NCBI RefSeq assembly: GCF_030730945.1
Contig: NZ_JAVAMS010000001.1
Coordinates: 620,001-684,000, forward strand
Length of the DNA stretch: 64,000 nucleotides
DNA from: Aurantiacibacter poecillastricola
Lineage (GTDB): Bacteria; Pseudomonadota; Alphaproteobacteria; Sphingomonadales; Sphingomonadaceae
Reading direction: 5' to 3'
Shown here: positions 34,338 through 42,745 of the stretch, piece after piece
How the letters are laid out: each line of letters begins with the position of its first letter
How positions within the stretch are numbered: the stretch's first letter is position 1
The notes under the pieces: generated by a model
Databases searched by the model: none
Seen by the model: only the letters and a program-made list of their open reading frames with translations
What the model was told of the DNA's origin: nothing
Made by a program: the position numbers and the translations under genes

Positions 34338-35977
34338 GACATGTCGTTGGGCAGATGGGACGGCATCTTGCCGATGATCAGGCGGTGCCCCTCTTCATCC
34401 CAGGCGTAGTACATGCGGAACTGCTCGGAATTCTGGCGCGAGTTTCCGTATTTGAAGTGGTCGTAAAGGACCCAGGTGATCCTGCCTTCCCTAACCGAAT
34501 ATTCCGGCTTCTCGCTGGCCTTCTCGCGCCGGGTGAAGCATCCTTCATCTTCGACCCCCAGCTCCGCCAAGGCCTTTTCGGCGGTCTCCTTCCGGTCGAG
34601 CCCGCCTTCAAGCTTGAACGGAATCCAGTGGTCACGAATCGCCAGGAGCGTGCTGGCAATCCGTTCCAGCATGTCGGGATGCCCGTTCTTTCGGCACTCG
34701 CGGATGGCCTTGTTGTGAATGAAGATGTGGGGGCCAAGCACTTCGTCGGCCCAGTCTTCCAGATCGTCGTAGCTGGCGAGCTCCCGCTCTGCGGGTTTCT
34801 CCTCGACGACCGTCGCATTCTGGGCCGAAGAGCGGAGGCGATAGTTTTCCGCTTTGAGGCGACCGATCTCGTCCTGCATACGCTGGACGTCTTGCTGCGC
34901 GGCCTTCTCGGCAGAGGAGGCAATACGCTCAAGGCCCGCCGCAACTTCCAGTTGCTCCTTTAGGTCGGCGACCTCATCCTGCAATGCAGCGACCTGTGCT
35001 TCGAGCTTTTCAGTTTCGCTGCCAACTGTCTCCATGGCGACAGTAGCCGAAGCAGCCTTGCGGAGCTGGCCGATGTGCCAGAAGCGCGTCTTGCCTTCGT
35101 TGTCGTGGAAGCCGAGCGGGAAGATCCGTTCGGCGAGCTGGCCAATAAGATACGTGTTCTCGCCCGAAGGCGGCGGCAGCCACAAGGGATGCTGGTAGGG
35201 GTCTTCGTCGTCCTCGACGATACCGGGCATGTAGATGCGAACGCCCCCATTGAAGGTGGACATGCGCTTGTCCACCAGCCGGGTAAGTTCCCAGCTGGTT
35301 TCGGGATGGAGCGAATAAAGGTGGGCCGCGCCGGAAAGGCGACGCCCGAGCGCCTCAAGATTCAATTGGGCTCCGCCCCATTCGTCAGTCGAAACCGCAA
35401 CGATGGGAAGCCTACGACCAGGCCGATAGATGAGGTTGGCGAGCGTGTCGGCATCGTCGTGTGACATCAACGCTACGGGACTGTCGCCGATTGCCTCTCC
35501 ATCGGCTTCGCCGGACAACGTGGCCAACAATTTCGGGACGACATTGGGGCGGCTCGGTCGCAGGTCTGGACTGTTCGCCGGGCGCCGCACCATCAGCTGC
35601 GCGCCAAACCGGACCAAGCCCCCAACCGGCTTTTCAACGAACATCTCGGTCGACCAAGTTTCCCCGGCACTGGGTTTCGAGCCCGGTTCGTCGATTCGTG
35701 CCGCCCAGATACTGCCGGTGTGATCGTCAAGACGCACGGCGTGGCAAGGGTAAAGGCCCTTTAGGCCGCGCGTATCGAAGCTCGACAGCGCCTTCGCTTC
35801 GTCGGGAAGTGCGCCGCCAACTTTGGCTTCCAGCCAGTCGACCGCGAACCTGGCTGACTTCTCGAAGGCATTCTTGTCTGTCAGCGAAAAGCTGATGCGG
35901 CTGACCGGACGAATCTGCGTTGCGGGCGTTGCAGGCTGCTCGATCAGCGCGCCCAGGGCTTCGGAAAGCTGGCTCAT
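34334..35977 (-). CDS. Unknown ~550-residue coiled-coil protein in the type I RM operon
   Basis: A 547-residue protein inserted between hsdS and hsdR with 4-base overlaps on both sides. I do not recognise a named family. The N-terminal 310 residues are alpha/beta with RISFSLTD (27-34), GLYPCHAVRLDDHTGSIWAARI (74-95) and GGVRIYMPG (244-252). A coiled coil spans about 318-385. The C-terminal domain (about 400-545) is compact and ends RMYYAWDEEGHRLIIGKMPSHLP, a pattern reminiscent of RelE-like RNA-binding folds (weak). Island 2 has a different protein of equal size in the same slot. A second defence activity carried inside the operon is an inference. Confidence 0.75.
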   Translation of the reverse strand: MSQLSEALGALIEQPATPATQIRPVSRISFSLTDKNAFEKSARFAVDWLEAKVGGALPDEAKALSSFDTRGLKGLYPCHAVRLDDHTGSIWAARIDEPGSKPSAGETWSTEMFVEKPVGGLVRFGAQLMVRRPANSPDLRPSRPNVVPKLLATLSGEADGEAIGDSPVALMSHDDADTLANLIYRPGRRLPIVAVSTDEWGGAQLNLEALGRRLSGAAHLYSLHPETSWELTRLVDKRMSTFNGGVRIYMPGIVEDDEDPYQHPLWLPPPSGENTYLIGQLAERIFPLGFHDNEGKTRFWHIGQLRKAASATVAMETVGSETEKLEAQVAALQDEVADLKEQLEVAAGLERIASSAEKAAQQDVQRMQDEIGRLKAENYRLRSSAQNATVVEEKPAERELASYDDLEDWADEVLGPHIFIHNKAIRECRKNGHPDMLERIASTLLAIRDHWIPFKLEGGLDRKETAEKALAELGVEDEGCFTRREKASEKPEYSVREGRITWVLYDHFKYGNSRQNSEQFRMYYAWDEEGHRLIIGKMPSHLPNDMS

Positions 35978-37179
35978 GCGGCGACCTCTTCCATTGTCAT
36001 ACGCCGTTGCTTGGCATCGCCCGAGAGAAGCTTTTGCATCAGACCACGCTGCTGCTGGCGCAGAGTATTAGACTTGTCAGTCAGCAGATCGATTTCTTCG
36101 CCGAGTTCGTCGAGCAGACAAAGCGAAGGCTCAAGCTTTGCCAAGGGGACATCAAATTCCGCCTCTTCCAGTGCAGATGTATAAAGGTTGCCGATGCTAC
36201 TGCCCGACAATTGGATATGTAAGAATCGCTTGTAGCGCGATGATTGAAATAGATGTCGCGCGAGCTGTCGCTCCATGCCTCCCTTGGGACGAAGCAGCGC
36301 AGAAAAACCGCCAACGGCCAAAGGACGATCCACAGCCTTGATCTCGGCAGCTTTACCTACCAAGGCCTTGCTTCCGTTAGACGTCGCGATTGCAAAGTCG
36401 CCGCTCTGCAACCGCTGTTTTTCCGCGACGACCCGAGGGTCCACCCAGACCAGCTTGCCTTCCGACAGTAAACGACCATCCTGAATTTGGGTGGCCCCGC
36501 AGATTCCAACTCCCGTCCCTTCAGCGCAAATGTCGCCGTTTGGGTTATAGGTCACACCTCGCACAAACTCGCCAAGCCTTTTGAACGTAACTTTCCGATA
36601 GCCTCTCGACTGAGGCAGTTGCGGAAAGGTCGCATCAATCAGCGCGCGCTTGCGGTCTTGTTTCGCTTTTGAGAGCGCGTCGGTTGCCTCGATGGCGCTA
36701 TCGAAATCGGCCAACACTTCAGCAATCCAGCGCTGTTCTGGCAGAGCGGGAAGCTCGACAGGAATCTGGGTGAAATCCTTTGCATAGAGGCGGAGGCGAT
36801 CGTTGGTGAGGCCATAGGAGTAGGCCCAGAAAAGATAGATCATCCGCTCGGACTTGAACCAGTATGACGCGAACAGCGGATCGATCGTCTTCTTTGGGCG
36901 AACGACGACATAAGCGGGGCTGACGATGCCGTCTTCGGTGGCAAGGCCCGATGCGCCCTGCCACATGCGCATCATATTATAGGCGATGTCTCCGGGACGG
37001 ACTCGCAAATGCGCACCGTCTTCCAGTTCGCTGTCTGTCTTGCGGTCGATTGAATCGCGTCGGACCAGGCCGTCATACATCGTGACCGAAAGTGTCGGCA
37101 GACCTTCGCTCCCCTTCTCGCGGCTGATCGAGAAGAAGTCGCCCAGCGTGCCGCGCATCATAGCATCAGGCTCAGCCAT
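35974..37179 (-). CDS. hsdS: Type I specificity subunit (two target-recognition domains), island 1
   Basis: A 401-residue HsdS from the ATG at 37179, which overlaps the hsdM stop by 8 bases; the frame is open upstream inside hsdM. Two target-recognition halves are visible. The first ends with FTQIPVELPALPEQRWIAEVLADFDSAIEATDALSKAKQDRKRALIDATFPQ, the second with DELGEEIDLLTDKSNTLRQQQRGLMQKLL. The paired helices set the spacing of the bipartite DNA target. The recognition sequence cannot be read from the protein. Confidence 0.9.
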   Translation of the reverse strand: MAEPDAMMRGTLGDFFSISREKGSEGLPTLSVTMYDGLVRRDSIDRKTDSELEDGAHLRVRPGDIAYNMMRMWQGASGLATEDGIVSPAYVVVRPKKTIDPLFASYWFKSERMIYLFWAYSYGLTNDRLRLYAKDFTQIPVELPALPEQRWIAEVLADFDSAIEATDALSKAKQDRKRALIDATFPQLPQSRGYRKVTFKRLGEFVRGVTYNPNGDICAEGTGVGICGATQIQDGRLLSEGKLVWVDPRVVAEKQRLQSGDFAIATSNGSKALVGKAAEIKAVDRPLAVGGFSALLRPKGGMERQLARHLFQSSRYKRFLHIQLSGSSIGNLYTSALEEAEFDVPLAKLEPSLCLLDELGEEIDLLTDKSNTLRQQQRGLMQKLLSGDAKQRRMTMEEVAA

Positions 37180-38689
37180 CGATCCCGAGCTCCGCGAGGT
37201 GCAGCTTGATGCGTTTGCGCGTCTCGACCAGTTCCGTCTCCAGACGGTCGATGTCCTTCTGCAATGCCGCCACGTCGATCTCGGGCTCGGGCTCATAGGT
37301 ATCCACGTAGCGCGGGATGTTGAGGTTGAAGCCGTTAGCTTCCATCTCGGCAAAGGTGACGATGCTGGAATACTTGTCCTCGGTGCGGCGCTCCATCACG
37401 GTCGAGACGATGTGTTCGACCTGTTCGTCGCCCAGCGCATTCTGGCGCTTGCCCGGTACGAACTCGCGCGAGGCATCGACGAAGACCACGTCCTTGACGT
37501 TCGCGCGCGCGCCACCCTCTTCGCGCGCCCGGTCGAACACGAGCAGGCACACCGGAATGCCGGTCGACGGGAAAAGCTGCGCGGGCAGGCCGACAACCGC
37601 GTCAAGCAGGTTGCGGCGGACAAGGTCTTCGCGAATGCGCCCTTCCGCCGCGCCGCGAAACAATACGCCATGCGGGGCAATGCAGACCACCCGCCCTTCG
37701 CCCCGCTTTGCGATCGCCAGCATGTGCAGGATGAAGGCGTAATCGCCACGGCTCTTTGGCGGGATCACGGGCTTGAACCGCTTGTAGGGATCGGTTTCAG
37801 CGACATCCGCGCCCCACTTGTCCAGACTGAACGGAGGGTTGGCGACGACTCGGTCGAACTGCATCAACCGGTCGTCTTCGATCAGGGCGGGCGATGTGAG
37901 GGTGTTGCACCATTCGATCAGCGCGTTGTCCTCGCCATGGAGGAACATGTTCATGCGCGCCAAAGCGTGGGTTGAGCCGTTCACTTCCTGCCCGAACAGC
38001 CGGTGGTCATCGGACTTTGCCGCCTCGCCCGCACGAATAAGCAGCGCACCGGAGCCGCAGGCCGGATCGCAGATCGTCATGCCGGGTTTCGGATCGGCCA
38101 GGCGGGCGACGATCTCCGAAATCTTGCGCGGGGTGTAGTATTCGCCCGCCTTCTTGCCACCGTCCGCTGCGAAGCGACTGATCAGGTAGATATAGGCTTC
38201 GCCGATCGCGTCCTCGCTGACCTTGTCTGGCGTCAGGACCAGCGAAGGCTTGGCGAAATCCTCCAGCAAAAGCTTGAGCAGGCGATTGCGCTCCCTGGTT
38301 GCGCCGAGCAGCGTCTCCGAGTTGAAGTCGATGGGGCGAAATACGTCCTTGAGCTTCGCCTCATTCTCGAGTTCGATCTTCTCCAGAGCCTTATTGATCA
38401 GCTCGCCGAGATTGTCGGCCAGGCGCTTGGCGTGAATGGTCTTGAAATCGGTGCCTTCCGGCAGGACGAAACGGGCGCGCTTCATCTGTCGCTCGACTCG
38501 CGGGTCATCGGGACCGTACCGCTGGGCGAGGTCCTTGCGCTGCCATTCCGCATGGTCCGAAAGGTACTTCCAGAACAGCACGGCAAGGATCAGATCCTTG
38601 TAACGCGTCGCGTCCACCGCCCCACGGAACGTGTCGCATGCTGCCCACACCGCGTTGTTGAGATCGTCCTGATCAAGTTTGGTCGTCAT
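37172..38689 (-). CDS. hsdM: Type I DNA methyltransferase M subunit, island 1
   Basis: A 505-residue N6-adenine methylase. The HsdM N-terminal domain (DDLNNAVWAACDTFRGAVDATRYKDLILAVLFWKYLSD) precedes the SAM-binding motif DPACGSG (208-214) and catalytic NPPF (284-287). The ATG at 38689 has GAGG seven bases upstream and is preferred to the TTG at 38701. The last residues form a coiled coil (VAALQKDIDRLETELVETRKRI). It is the central subunit binding both S and R proteins. Confidence 0.95.
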   Translation of the reverse strand: MTTKLDQDDLNNAVWAACDTFRGAVDATRYKDLILAVLFWKYLSDHAEWQRKDLAQRYGPDDPRVERQMKRARFVLPEGTDFKTIHAKRLADNLGELINKALEKIELENEAKLKDVFRPIDFNSETLLGATRERNRLLKLLLEDFAKPSLVLTPDKVSEDAIGEAYIYLISRFAADGGKKAGEYYTPRKISEIVARLADPKPGMTICDPACGSGALLIRAGEAAKSDDHRLFGQEVNGSTHALARMNMFLHGEDNALIEWCNTLTSPALIEDDRLMQFDRVVANPPFSLDKWGADVAETDPYKRFKPVIPPKSRGDYAFILHMLAIAKRGEGRVVCIAPHGVLFRGAAEGRIREDLVRRNLLDAVVGLPAQLFPSTGIPVCLLVFDRAREEGGARANVKDVVFVDASREFVPGKRQNALGDEQVEHIVSTVMERRTEDKYSSIVTFAEMEANGFNLNIPRYVDTYEPEPEIDVAALQKDIDRLETELVETRKRIKLHLAELGIDG

Positions 38690-38749
38690 ATCTTGCCTCA
38701 ATTCTTATCAAGGGTGAGCGGGGCGACCTTGCAGCCGCCCCGCCTTTCT

Positions 38750-39004
38750 TCACCCGCGCGGCGGGAACGGATCGTTGCCGTAGCTTTCGCGTTCGGCGAT
38801 GGTCCCGTCCATGTTGTGGATGAACAGCTCGCCCTTGATCGAGCGGGCGTAGGACCGGCCATAGGCAACGGCCGGGGGCTTCGTCGGCGAACGCGTCAGG
38901 ACGGTGCTGCTGCCACCTTCCTTGACCTGCCATTCGCCCGGATGGGCGTGCCAAGTGACGTGCACGGTACGAAGCCGGTTGCGGTTCTGAGAGAGAATGT
39001 TCAT
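38750..39004 (-). CDS. DUF2188 small protein in the RM operon
   Basis: An 84-residue basic protein with the DUF2188 pattern HAHPGEWQVKEGGSSTVLTRSPTKPPAVAYGRSYARSIKGELFIHNMDGTIAERESYGNDPFPPRG. Such proteins are widely scattered and of unknown role. It sits between the half-sized specificity gene (abutting it exactly) and hsdM (60 bases downstream). It has no counterpart in the parallel operon of island 2. Confidence 0.75.
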   Translation of the reverse strand: MNILSQNRNRLRTVHVTWHAHPGEWQVKEGGSSTVLTRSPTKPPAVAYGRSYARSIKGELFIHNMDGTIAERESYGNDPFPPRG

Positions 39005-39655
39005 TTAAGGGGTACTTTCTGTATCAGCGGAAAGAAGGTCTGAGGACGTTTGTGCGTCGTTCAGACCGGTTATGCGCCCGTGCTGGGGATTGCCGTCCTC
39101 GGCACGGGCCTTCACCATCGCACGATGGAGAAGTTCGGAATGGAGGCGCTTGCGGCGCTCCCTGATTTCTTGAAGGATCGTCAGCTCATGCTGCGCTTCG
39201 AGCGCAAGTGAGCCGATCATGCGCTGCTCGATCATGGGGGGCAGCGGGATTTCCAGGTCGGCAAGGGTGGGGCGATTGAGGCGCACAAAGCCCGTGCCCT
39301 GTGCCCCTTGCGCCAGATTCGCCTGAATGTGCGGTTGGTTGATGTAGGCAACGACATAGGCCGGTTCAGCGACATCGCGGTCTACCCGGATCACGAACAG
39401 TTCGACCGTGGGGTAAGCATCGACATGCTGCTCACCCACCATCGCTGCCGAGAGATCAGGCCCGCGACCACGCACGAGGATGTCGTCGATTCGCAGTTGC
39501 GAATCGAAGCCCTTGACCGGACGCCCCCCCTCGACAGCATCGCCGACAATCTGGCCCTCGAGGACATTGGCCAAGCGCAGATAGCGAGCCTCATCGCCGT
39601 CCGGCGCAGGCGTCGCTCCCATGCTGATGTCAGAGATGTCGCTCAGTCGCTTCAT
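39005..39655 (-). CDS. Half-sized type I specificity protein (one target-recognition domain), island 1
   Basis: A 216-residue protein from the ATG at 39655 (MKRLSDISDISMG), chosen because it matches the start of a recognition domain; the frame runs on to 39715. It has one HsdS half, with YLRLANVLEGQIV, DILVRGRGPDLSAAMV, LNRPTLADLEIPLPPMIEQRMIGSLALEAQHELTILQEIRERRKRLHSELL. A single-domain S protein can work as a homodimer or pair with truncated forms. Together with the full HsdS downstream it gives the operon two alternative specificity modules. It is the first gene of the seven-gene operon. Confidence 0.8.
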   Translation of the reverse strand: MKRLSDISDISMGATPAPDGDEARYLRLANVLEGQIVGDAVEGGRPVKGFDSQLRIDDILVRGRGPDLSAAMVGEQHVDAYPTVELFVIRVDRDVAEPAYVVAYINQPHIQANLAQGAQGTGFVRLNRPTLADLEIPLPPMIEQRMIGSLALEAQHELTILQEIRERRKRLHSELLHRAMVKARAEDGNPQHGRITGLNDAQTSSDLLSADTESTP

Positions 39656-40193
39656 GAATGTGCCTTTATGCCAGAACTCGACCCTGCACAAGTCTTTTGG
39701 TGCGAACAACTTCAAACCATGATTTTTGCAAGTGTGTGGGGGTTGCTGGATGGCTACCCTGCCGGGCGACCTGCTCTATCCGCTGACGCGGACCGGGCCT
39801 GTAGTCCCGGCCCATCCGGGTGACGATCAGGAGCAGTTTGAAGCGGAGCGGGAATTCGTGATGGACGCGCTCTATCCCGCATGTCCTGCGGTCATGCTCC
39901 TGAGGGCGCGGCATCCTTGAGCTAACTCGCAGGCACTCTTGCCTCTCTCATTGCCGGAGGCCCGCTGGCGCACTGATCGCGCGCGCAGGACCTCCGTCGG
40001 CTTCGCGCCGTTGCAAGGGTACCGATTTTGTCTGGATCGCCGGGCGATCCATTGGGATGGCCATAGTGGGCTTCCTTTTTACTGTGTTCGACCAAGAGGA
40101 TCGATCGAACATATTGCAATTGCGACGCTGTCGATCCCGCGACTACAAGCACTTAATGACCGCCCGCTACAAGATGCCGAGGTAAGAGCCGAT
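39656..40193. other. Intergenic stretch with the divergent promoters of the RM operon and the DUF5655 gene
   Basis: No gene is firmly supported in these 538 bases. A plus-strand frame at 39750-39920 could encode 56 residues (starting MATLPGDLLYPLTRTGPVVP) with acidic, plausible composition, but it has no recognised family. An overlapping minus-strand frame is equally long. The region must contain the promoter for the type I operon on the left and for the DUF5655 gene on the right; no clear -35/-10 pair was picked. Confidence 0.5.
39750..39920 (+). CDS. Possible small protein, uncertain
   Basis: A 56-residue frame with a proline-rich start and an acidic helical middle (DDQEQFEAEREFVMDALYP). 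GGGG occurs about 15 bases upstream of the ATG, too far for a convincing ribosome-binding site. It matches nothing I can name. It is listed because it is the only frame in this gap with ordinary codon use; it could equally be chance in a high-GC sequence. Confidence 0.25.
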   Translation: MATLPGDLLYPLTRTGPVVPAHPGDDQEQFEAEREFVMDALYPACPAVMLLRARHP

Positions 40194-41105
40194 ATGAGCG
40201 ACATTAAACTTTACCGAATGGCTCAGGGCGGCGTTGCCGAGTTGTCCGGCGGAGCGGTGGCACTAGAGAAGTCTCTGCAGACTTTGTTCGAAGCGAATCT
40301 TGAGAGCCTTCTCGGTGTCCGGTTTCTTGCGAGCGAATTCATCACCAACGAAGGTGGTCGGATGGACAGCCTTGGGATCGACGAGAACAACAGCCCAGTG
40401 GTGATCGAGTACAAGCGTTCGTCGAACGAGAACGTGATCAATCAGGGCCTGTTCTACCTCGACTGGCTGATGGGACACCGCAAGGACTTTGAATGGCTTG
40501 TGCTGGAGAAGCTTGGCAAGGATGCTGCCAAAGCCGTCGATTGGTCCGGACCCCGCTTGATCTGCATTGCCGGGGATTTCGGGAAGTACGACGAGCACGC
40601 GGTCAAGCAGATGAACCGCAATATTTCGCTCATCCGCTACCGGAAGTTCGAAGGCGACCTTTTGCTACTGGAGCAACTTACGTCGGCTAGCGCAAAGGGG
40701 CCGATTTCGGTCGCTGTGCCCGCTGCGCCAACCGGCACCAAGCCAAACTACAAAACCATCGAGGATCAGATGGCGGAGGCTCCCCAGGCCTTGACCGACC
40801 TTTACCACCTAATGTCGGACTTCATGCTGGCACTTGGCGACGACGTCGAAACCAAGACGACCGCCTATTATGTGGCCTTCCGGCGCATCAAGAACTTCGC
40901 CAGCCTTGAGTTCCGCAATCAGGCCAAAAAGCTGCTGGTCTATGTCAAGGTCGATCCCGGCTCTGTCGTGCTTGAGCAGGGCTTCACGCGTGACGTGCGC
41001 GGTATCGGTCATTTCGGCACTGGCGATCTTGAGATCACGATCCAGAGTTCCGCCGATTTCGAGAAGGCCAAGCCGCTGCTGGAAAAGTCCTACGAAGTTT
41101 CCTGA
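40194..41105 (+). CDS. DUF5655 domain protein with NucS/DUF91-like nuclease region
   Basis: A 303-residue protein from the ATG at 40194. The N-terminal part has the PD-(D/E)XK-like layout LESLLGVRFLASEF, GGRMDSLGIDENNSPVVIEYKRSSNENVINQGLFYLDWL, where D and E-x-K are the presumed catalytic residues. The C-terminal part (about 205-300) matches DUF5655: LYHLMSDFMLALGDDVETKTTAYYVAFRRIKNFASLEF and the ending IGHFGTGDLEITI. Annotated homologues are often called predicted transport proteins, but the nuclease reading fits better. It lies alone between the RM operon and a small gene. Confidence 0.75.
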   Translation: MSDIKLYRMAQGGVAELSGGAVALEKSLQTLFEANLESLLGVRFLASEFITNEGGRMDSLGIDENNSPVVIEYKRSSNENVINQGLFYLDWLMGHRKDFEWLVLEKLGKDAAKAVDWSGPRLICIAGDFGKYDEHAVKQMNRNISLIRYRKFEGDLLLLEQLTSASAKGPISVAVPAAPTGTKPNYKTIEDQMAEAPQALTDLYHLMSDFMLALGDDVETKTTAYYVAFRRIKNFASLEFRNQAKKLLVYVKVDPGSVVLEQGFTRDVRGIGHFGTGDLEITIQSSADFEKAKPLLEKSYEVS

Positions 41106-41309
41106 TCACGCTATGCCGCAAGCGATGGATTTCGTCCGCGTCGTTTCGGCCTCGTTTTTGAGCACCCTTACTGGCCGCACGCGGTCAGTCTTCAATGCCC
41201 GGCCCGCGCCGGTTCGCTCCGCTCACCCGTGTTGGACATGAACCCTGCCCTTGGCCGTGCGGCCTTCCTGTTTGGTGCAACGAGCCACCAGACACGAAAG
41301 GAAATCATC

Positions 41310-41534
41310 ATGGCACGCAGCAATACCGCACCCTCGCAGGAAACCAATCCGCCGGACTTCCTCGCCTGGCATGTCGCAAACAAGGGCGACAAGGGTTTCT
41401 GGACCCGCATCGGAGCGGCGTGGTTCCACCGCGACCGCAAGGGCCTTTCCCTTCAGCTGGAAGTGGTCCCGATCAATGGCCGGATCGTTCTGCGCACGCC
41501 GCTGGACGACGAGAAGAAGGAACCGGGCGCTTAG
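41310..41534 (+). CDS. Small conserved island protein
   Basis: A 74-residue protein from the ATG at 41310, chosen for AAGGAAA nine bases upstream; an earlier in-frame ATG exists at 41229. Core string: FLAWHVANKGDKGFWTRIGAAWFHRDRKGLSLQLEVVPINGRIVLRTP. I recall it as a frequent small protein of alphaproteobacterial plasmids and islands. The function is unknown. It is convergent with the Abi_2 gene 28 bases downstream. Confidence 0.7.
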   Translation: MARSNTAPSQETNPPDFLAWHVANKGDKGFWTRIGAAWFHRDRKGLSLQLEVVPINGRIVLRTPLDDEKKEPGA

Positions 41535-41562
41535 CGCCCGGCCTTCGGGTGTTCATCAAAGG

Positions 41563-42540
41563 CTACTTGGTGCCACCCCAGAGCTTCTGATCGGCCCAGT
41601 CGGTCGGGAAACCCATCATTTGCGGATTGCCGTAGGGCATCGCGCCGACAAGCGCTTGGAGCCGCTCTCGCCAAGTGTTGCCGAGTTCTGCTCGATCAAG
41701 GCAATGCTGGATCATGGCCAAGGTATTGTAGATTTTCTTTGGTGCGCTGCGGTTCAAGGCTGCCGCCAAATCCGGTGGCGATTTCTTCGGCAGTTTGAGT
41801 GAAACGTCGAGAGTTCTGTTCCACAACCGCCCGTGATGGGCGCAGATGTTCCGGACAATCGCCAATTGGTGGAGGAAGGTCACGAAGATCACCTCGTCGA
41901 GATCAAAGGGATCTGCGACTTTTTGACGGAGGCTCGGTTCCTTGAGCGCCGCATACCATTGCGACAAGAGTCCGAATGAAAGTAGCTCGGATGACATCCA
42001 CACCGGCGGCCTTGCAGGACCTGAGTATTCGCGCTTGTAGTGGCGGATGAAAGTATCTTTCGATCGGGCGACCTCCTTGTCGAGGCGGGCGCAGTTCCGA
42101 TTGAACTTGTTTTGATCGGCATAGATCGCTTGATCGAGGTAGGAGAAGCCATCTCCCAGCATCGCCATCTCGTATGCCCAGGCACCACGAGCCGCCACTT
42201 CAACCCGCTCGACTGCGTCAAGAACGAGCAGGCGCACTTTGCGATCGAATTCGTAGAGATCGAGTACGGTCTGGAGGTTGGTGCCTGTCCGGAATCTTGG
42301 GCCAGCTTGCCCCTTTGGATGCTCGAACGGAAGCCAGTAGGCGCTTAGCCTGTAATAGCTGATGTGCTGCAAACAATGTTCTGCAATGGCGTGATCGTTG
42401 ATGACCATGCCATTGGCTTCAAGCTTGGCTATCTGGTCGGCAAGCGAGAGCGCAGGTTTGTTGTAGAGAGGTTTGGGCGGTATCAATCCGGCCTCCCCCC
42501 ACTCGGATTTTGGGCAAAAAATGACCCGCCTGGTGCGCAT
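41563..42540 (-). CDS. Abi_2 (AbiD/AbiF-like) family protein
   Basis: A 325-residue protein matching the Abi_2 family: KPALSLADQIAKLEANGM, HYRLSAYWLPF-like string at ISYYRLSAYWLPFEHP, LYEFDRKVRLLVLDAVERVEVAARGAWAYEMA, then LHQLAIVRNICAHHGRLWNR with the conserved R-x4-H HEPN-type motif (RNICAH). Such proteins abort phage infection, probably by RNA cleavage through the HEPN site. It is a standalone cargo gene next to the integrase. Two strong inverted repeats lie upstream of its start. Confidence 0.88.
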   Translation of the reverse strand: MRTRRVIFCPKSEWGEAGLIPPKPLYNKPALSLADQIAKLEANGMVINDHAIAEHCLQHISYYRLSAYWLPFEHPKGQAGPRFRTGTNLQTVLDLYEFDRKVRLLVLDAVERVEVAARGAWAYEMAMLGDGFSYLDQAIYADQNKFNRNCARLDKEVARSKDTFIRHYKREYSGPARPPVWMSSELLSFGLLSQWYAALKEPSLRQKVADPFDLDEVIFVTFLHQLAIVRNICAHHGRLWNRTLDVSLKLPKKSPPDLAAALNRSAPKKIYNTLAMIQHCLDRAELGNTWRERLQALVGAMPYGNPQMMGFPTDWADQKLWGGTK

Positions 42541-42592
42541 CGTTGAGAGGCGTGGCGGGTTCTGTTGAGAGCTACATATGCCCGAGAGGTGG

Positions 42593-42617
42593 AAAAGTCA
42601 ATCAGAAGTTGACTTTT
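42593..42617. repeat. Perfect 9-bp inverted repeat upstream of the Abi_2 gene
   Basis: Arms AAAAGTCAA (42593-42601) and TTGACTTTT (42609-42617) are exact complements around the loop TCAGAAG. On either strand the hairpin ends in TTTT, so it could act as a weak bidirectional terminator for the integrase transcript or as a regulator site for the Abi_2 gene. Confidence 0.5.
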
Positions 42618-42620
42618 GGT

Positions 42621-42662
42621 CCAGTGCACCCGAAAGCGGCTCGCCGCTTTCGGGTGCACTGG
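42621..42662. repeat. Perfect 19-bp inverted repeat, loop of four, between integrase and Abi_2
   Basis: Arms CCAGTGCACCCGAAAGCGG (42621-42639) and its exact complement (42644-42662) flank CTCG. Such a long exact stem is unusual. There is no run of T on either side, so a standard intrinsic terminator is not indicated. It sits three bases from the preceding shorter inverted repeat. Confidence 0.75.
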
Positions 42663-42745
42663 ATCACACGTCGATCCCGATGCCCCAAAATCAATCTAAT
42701 CGCAATATTCACTGCGCAGCGAATATCGCTCCAGAACCGTCAGCA

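Noticed and set aside
42621..42662. Rho-independent terminator
   Set aside because: The stem is strong but no T-run follows on either strand, so it is recorded as an inverted repeat instead.
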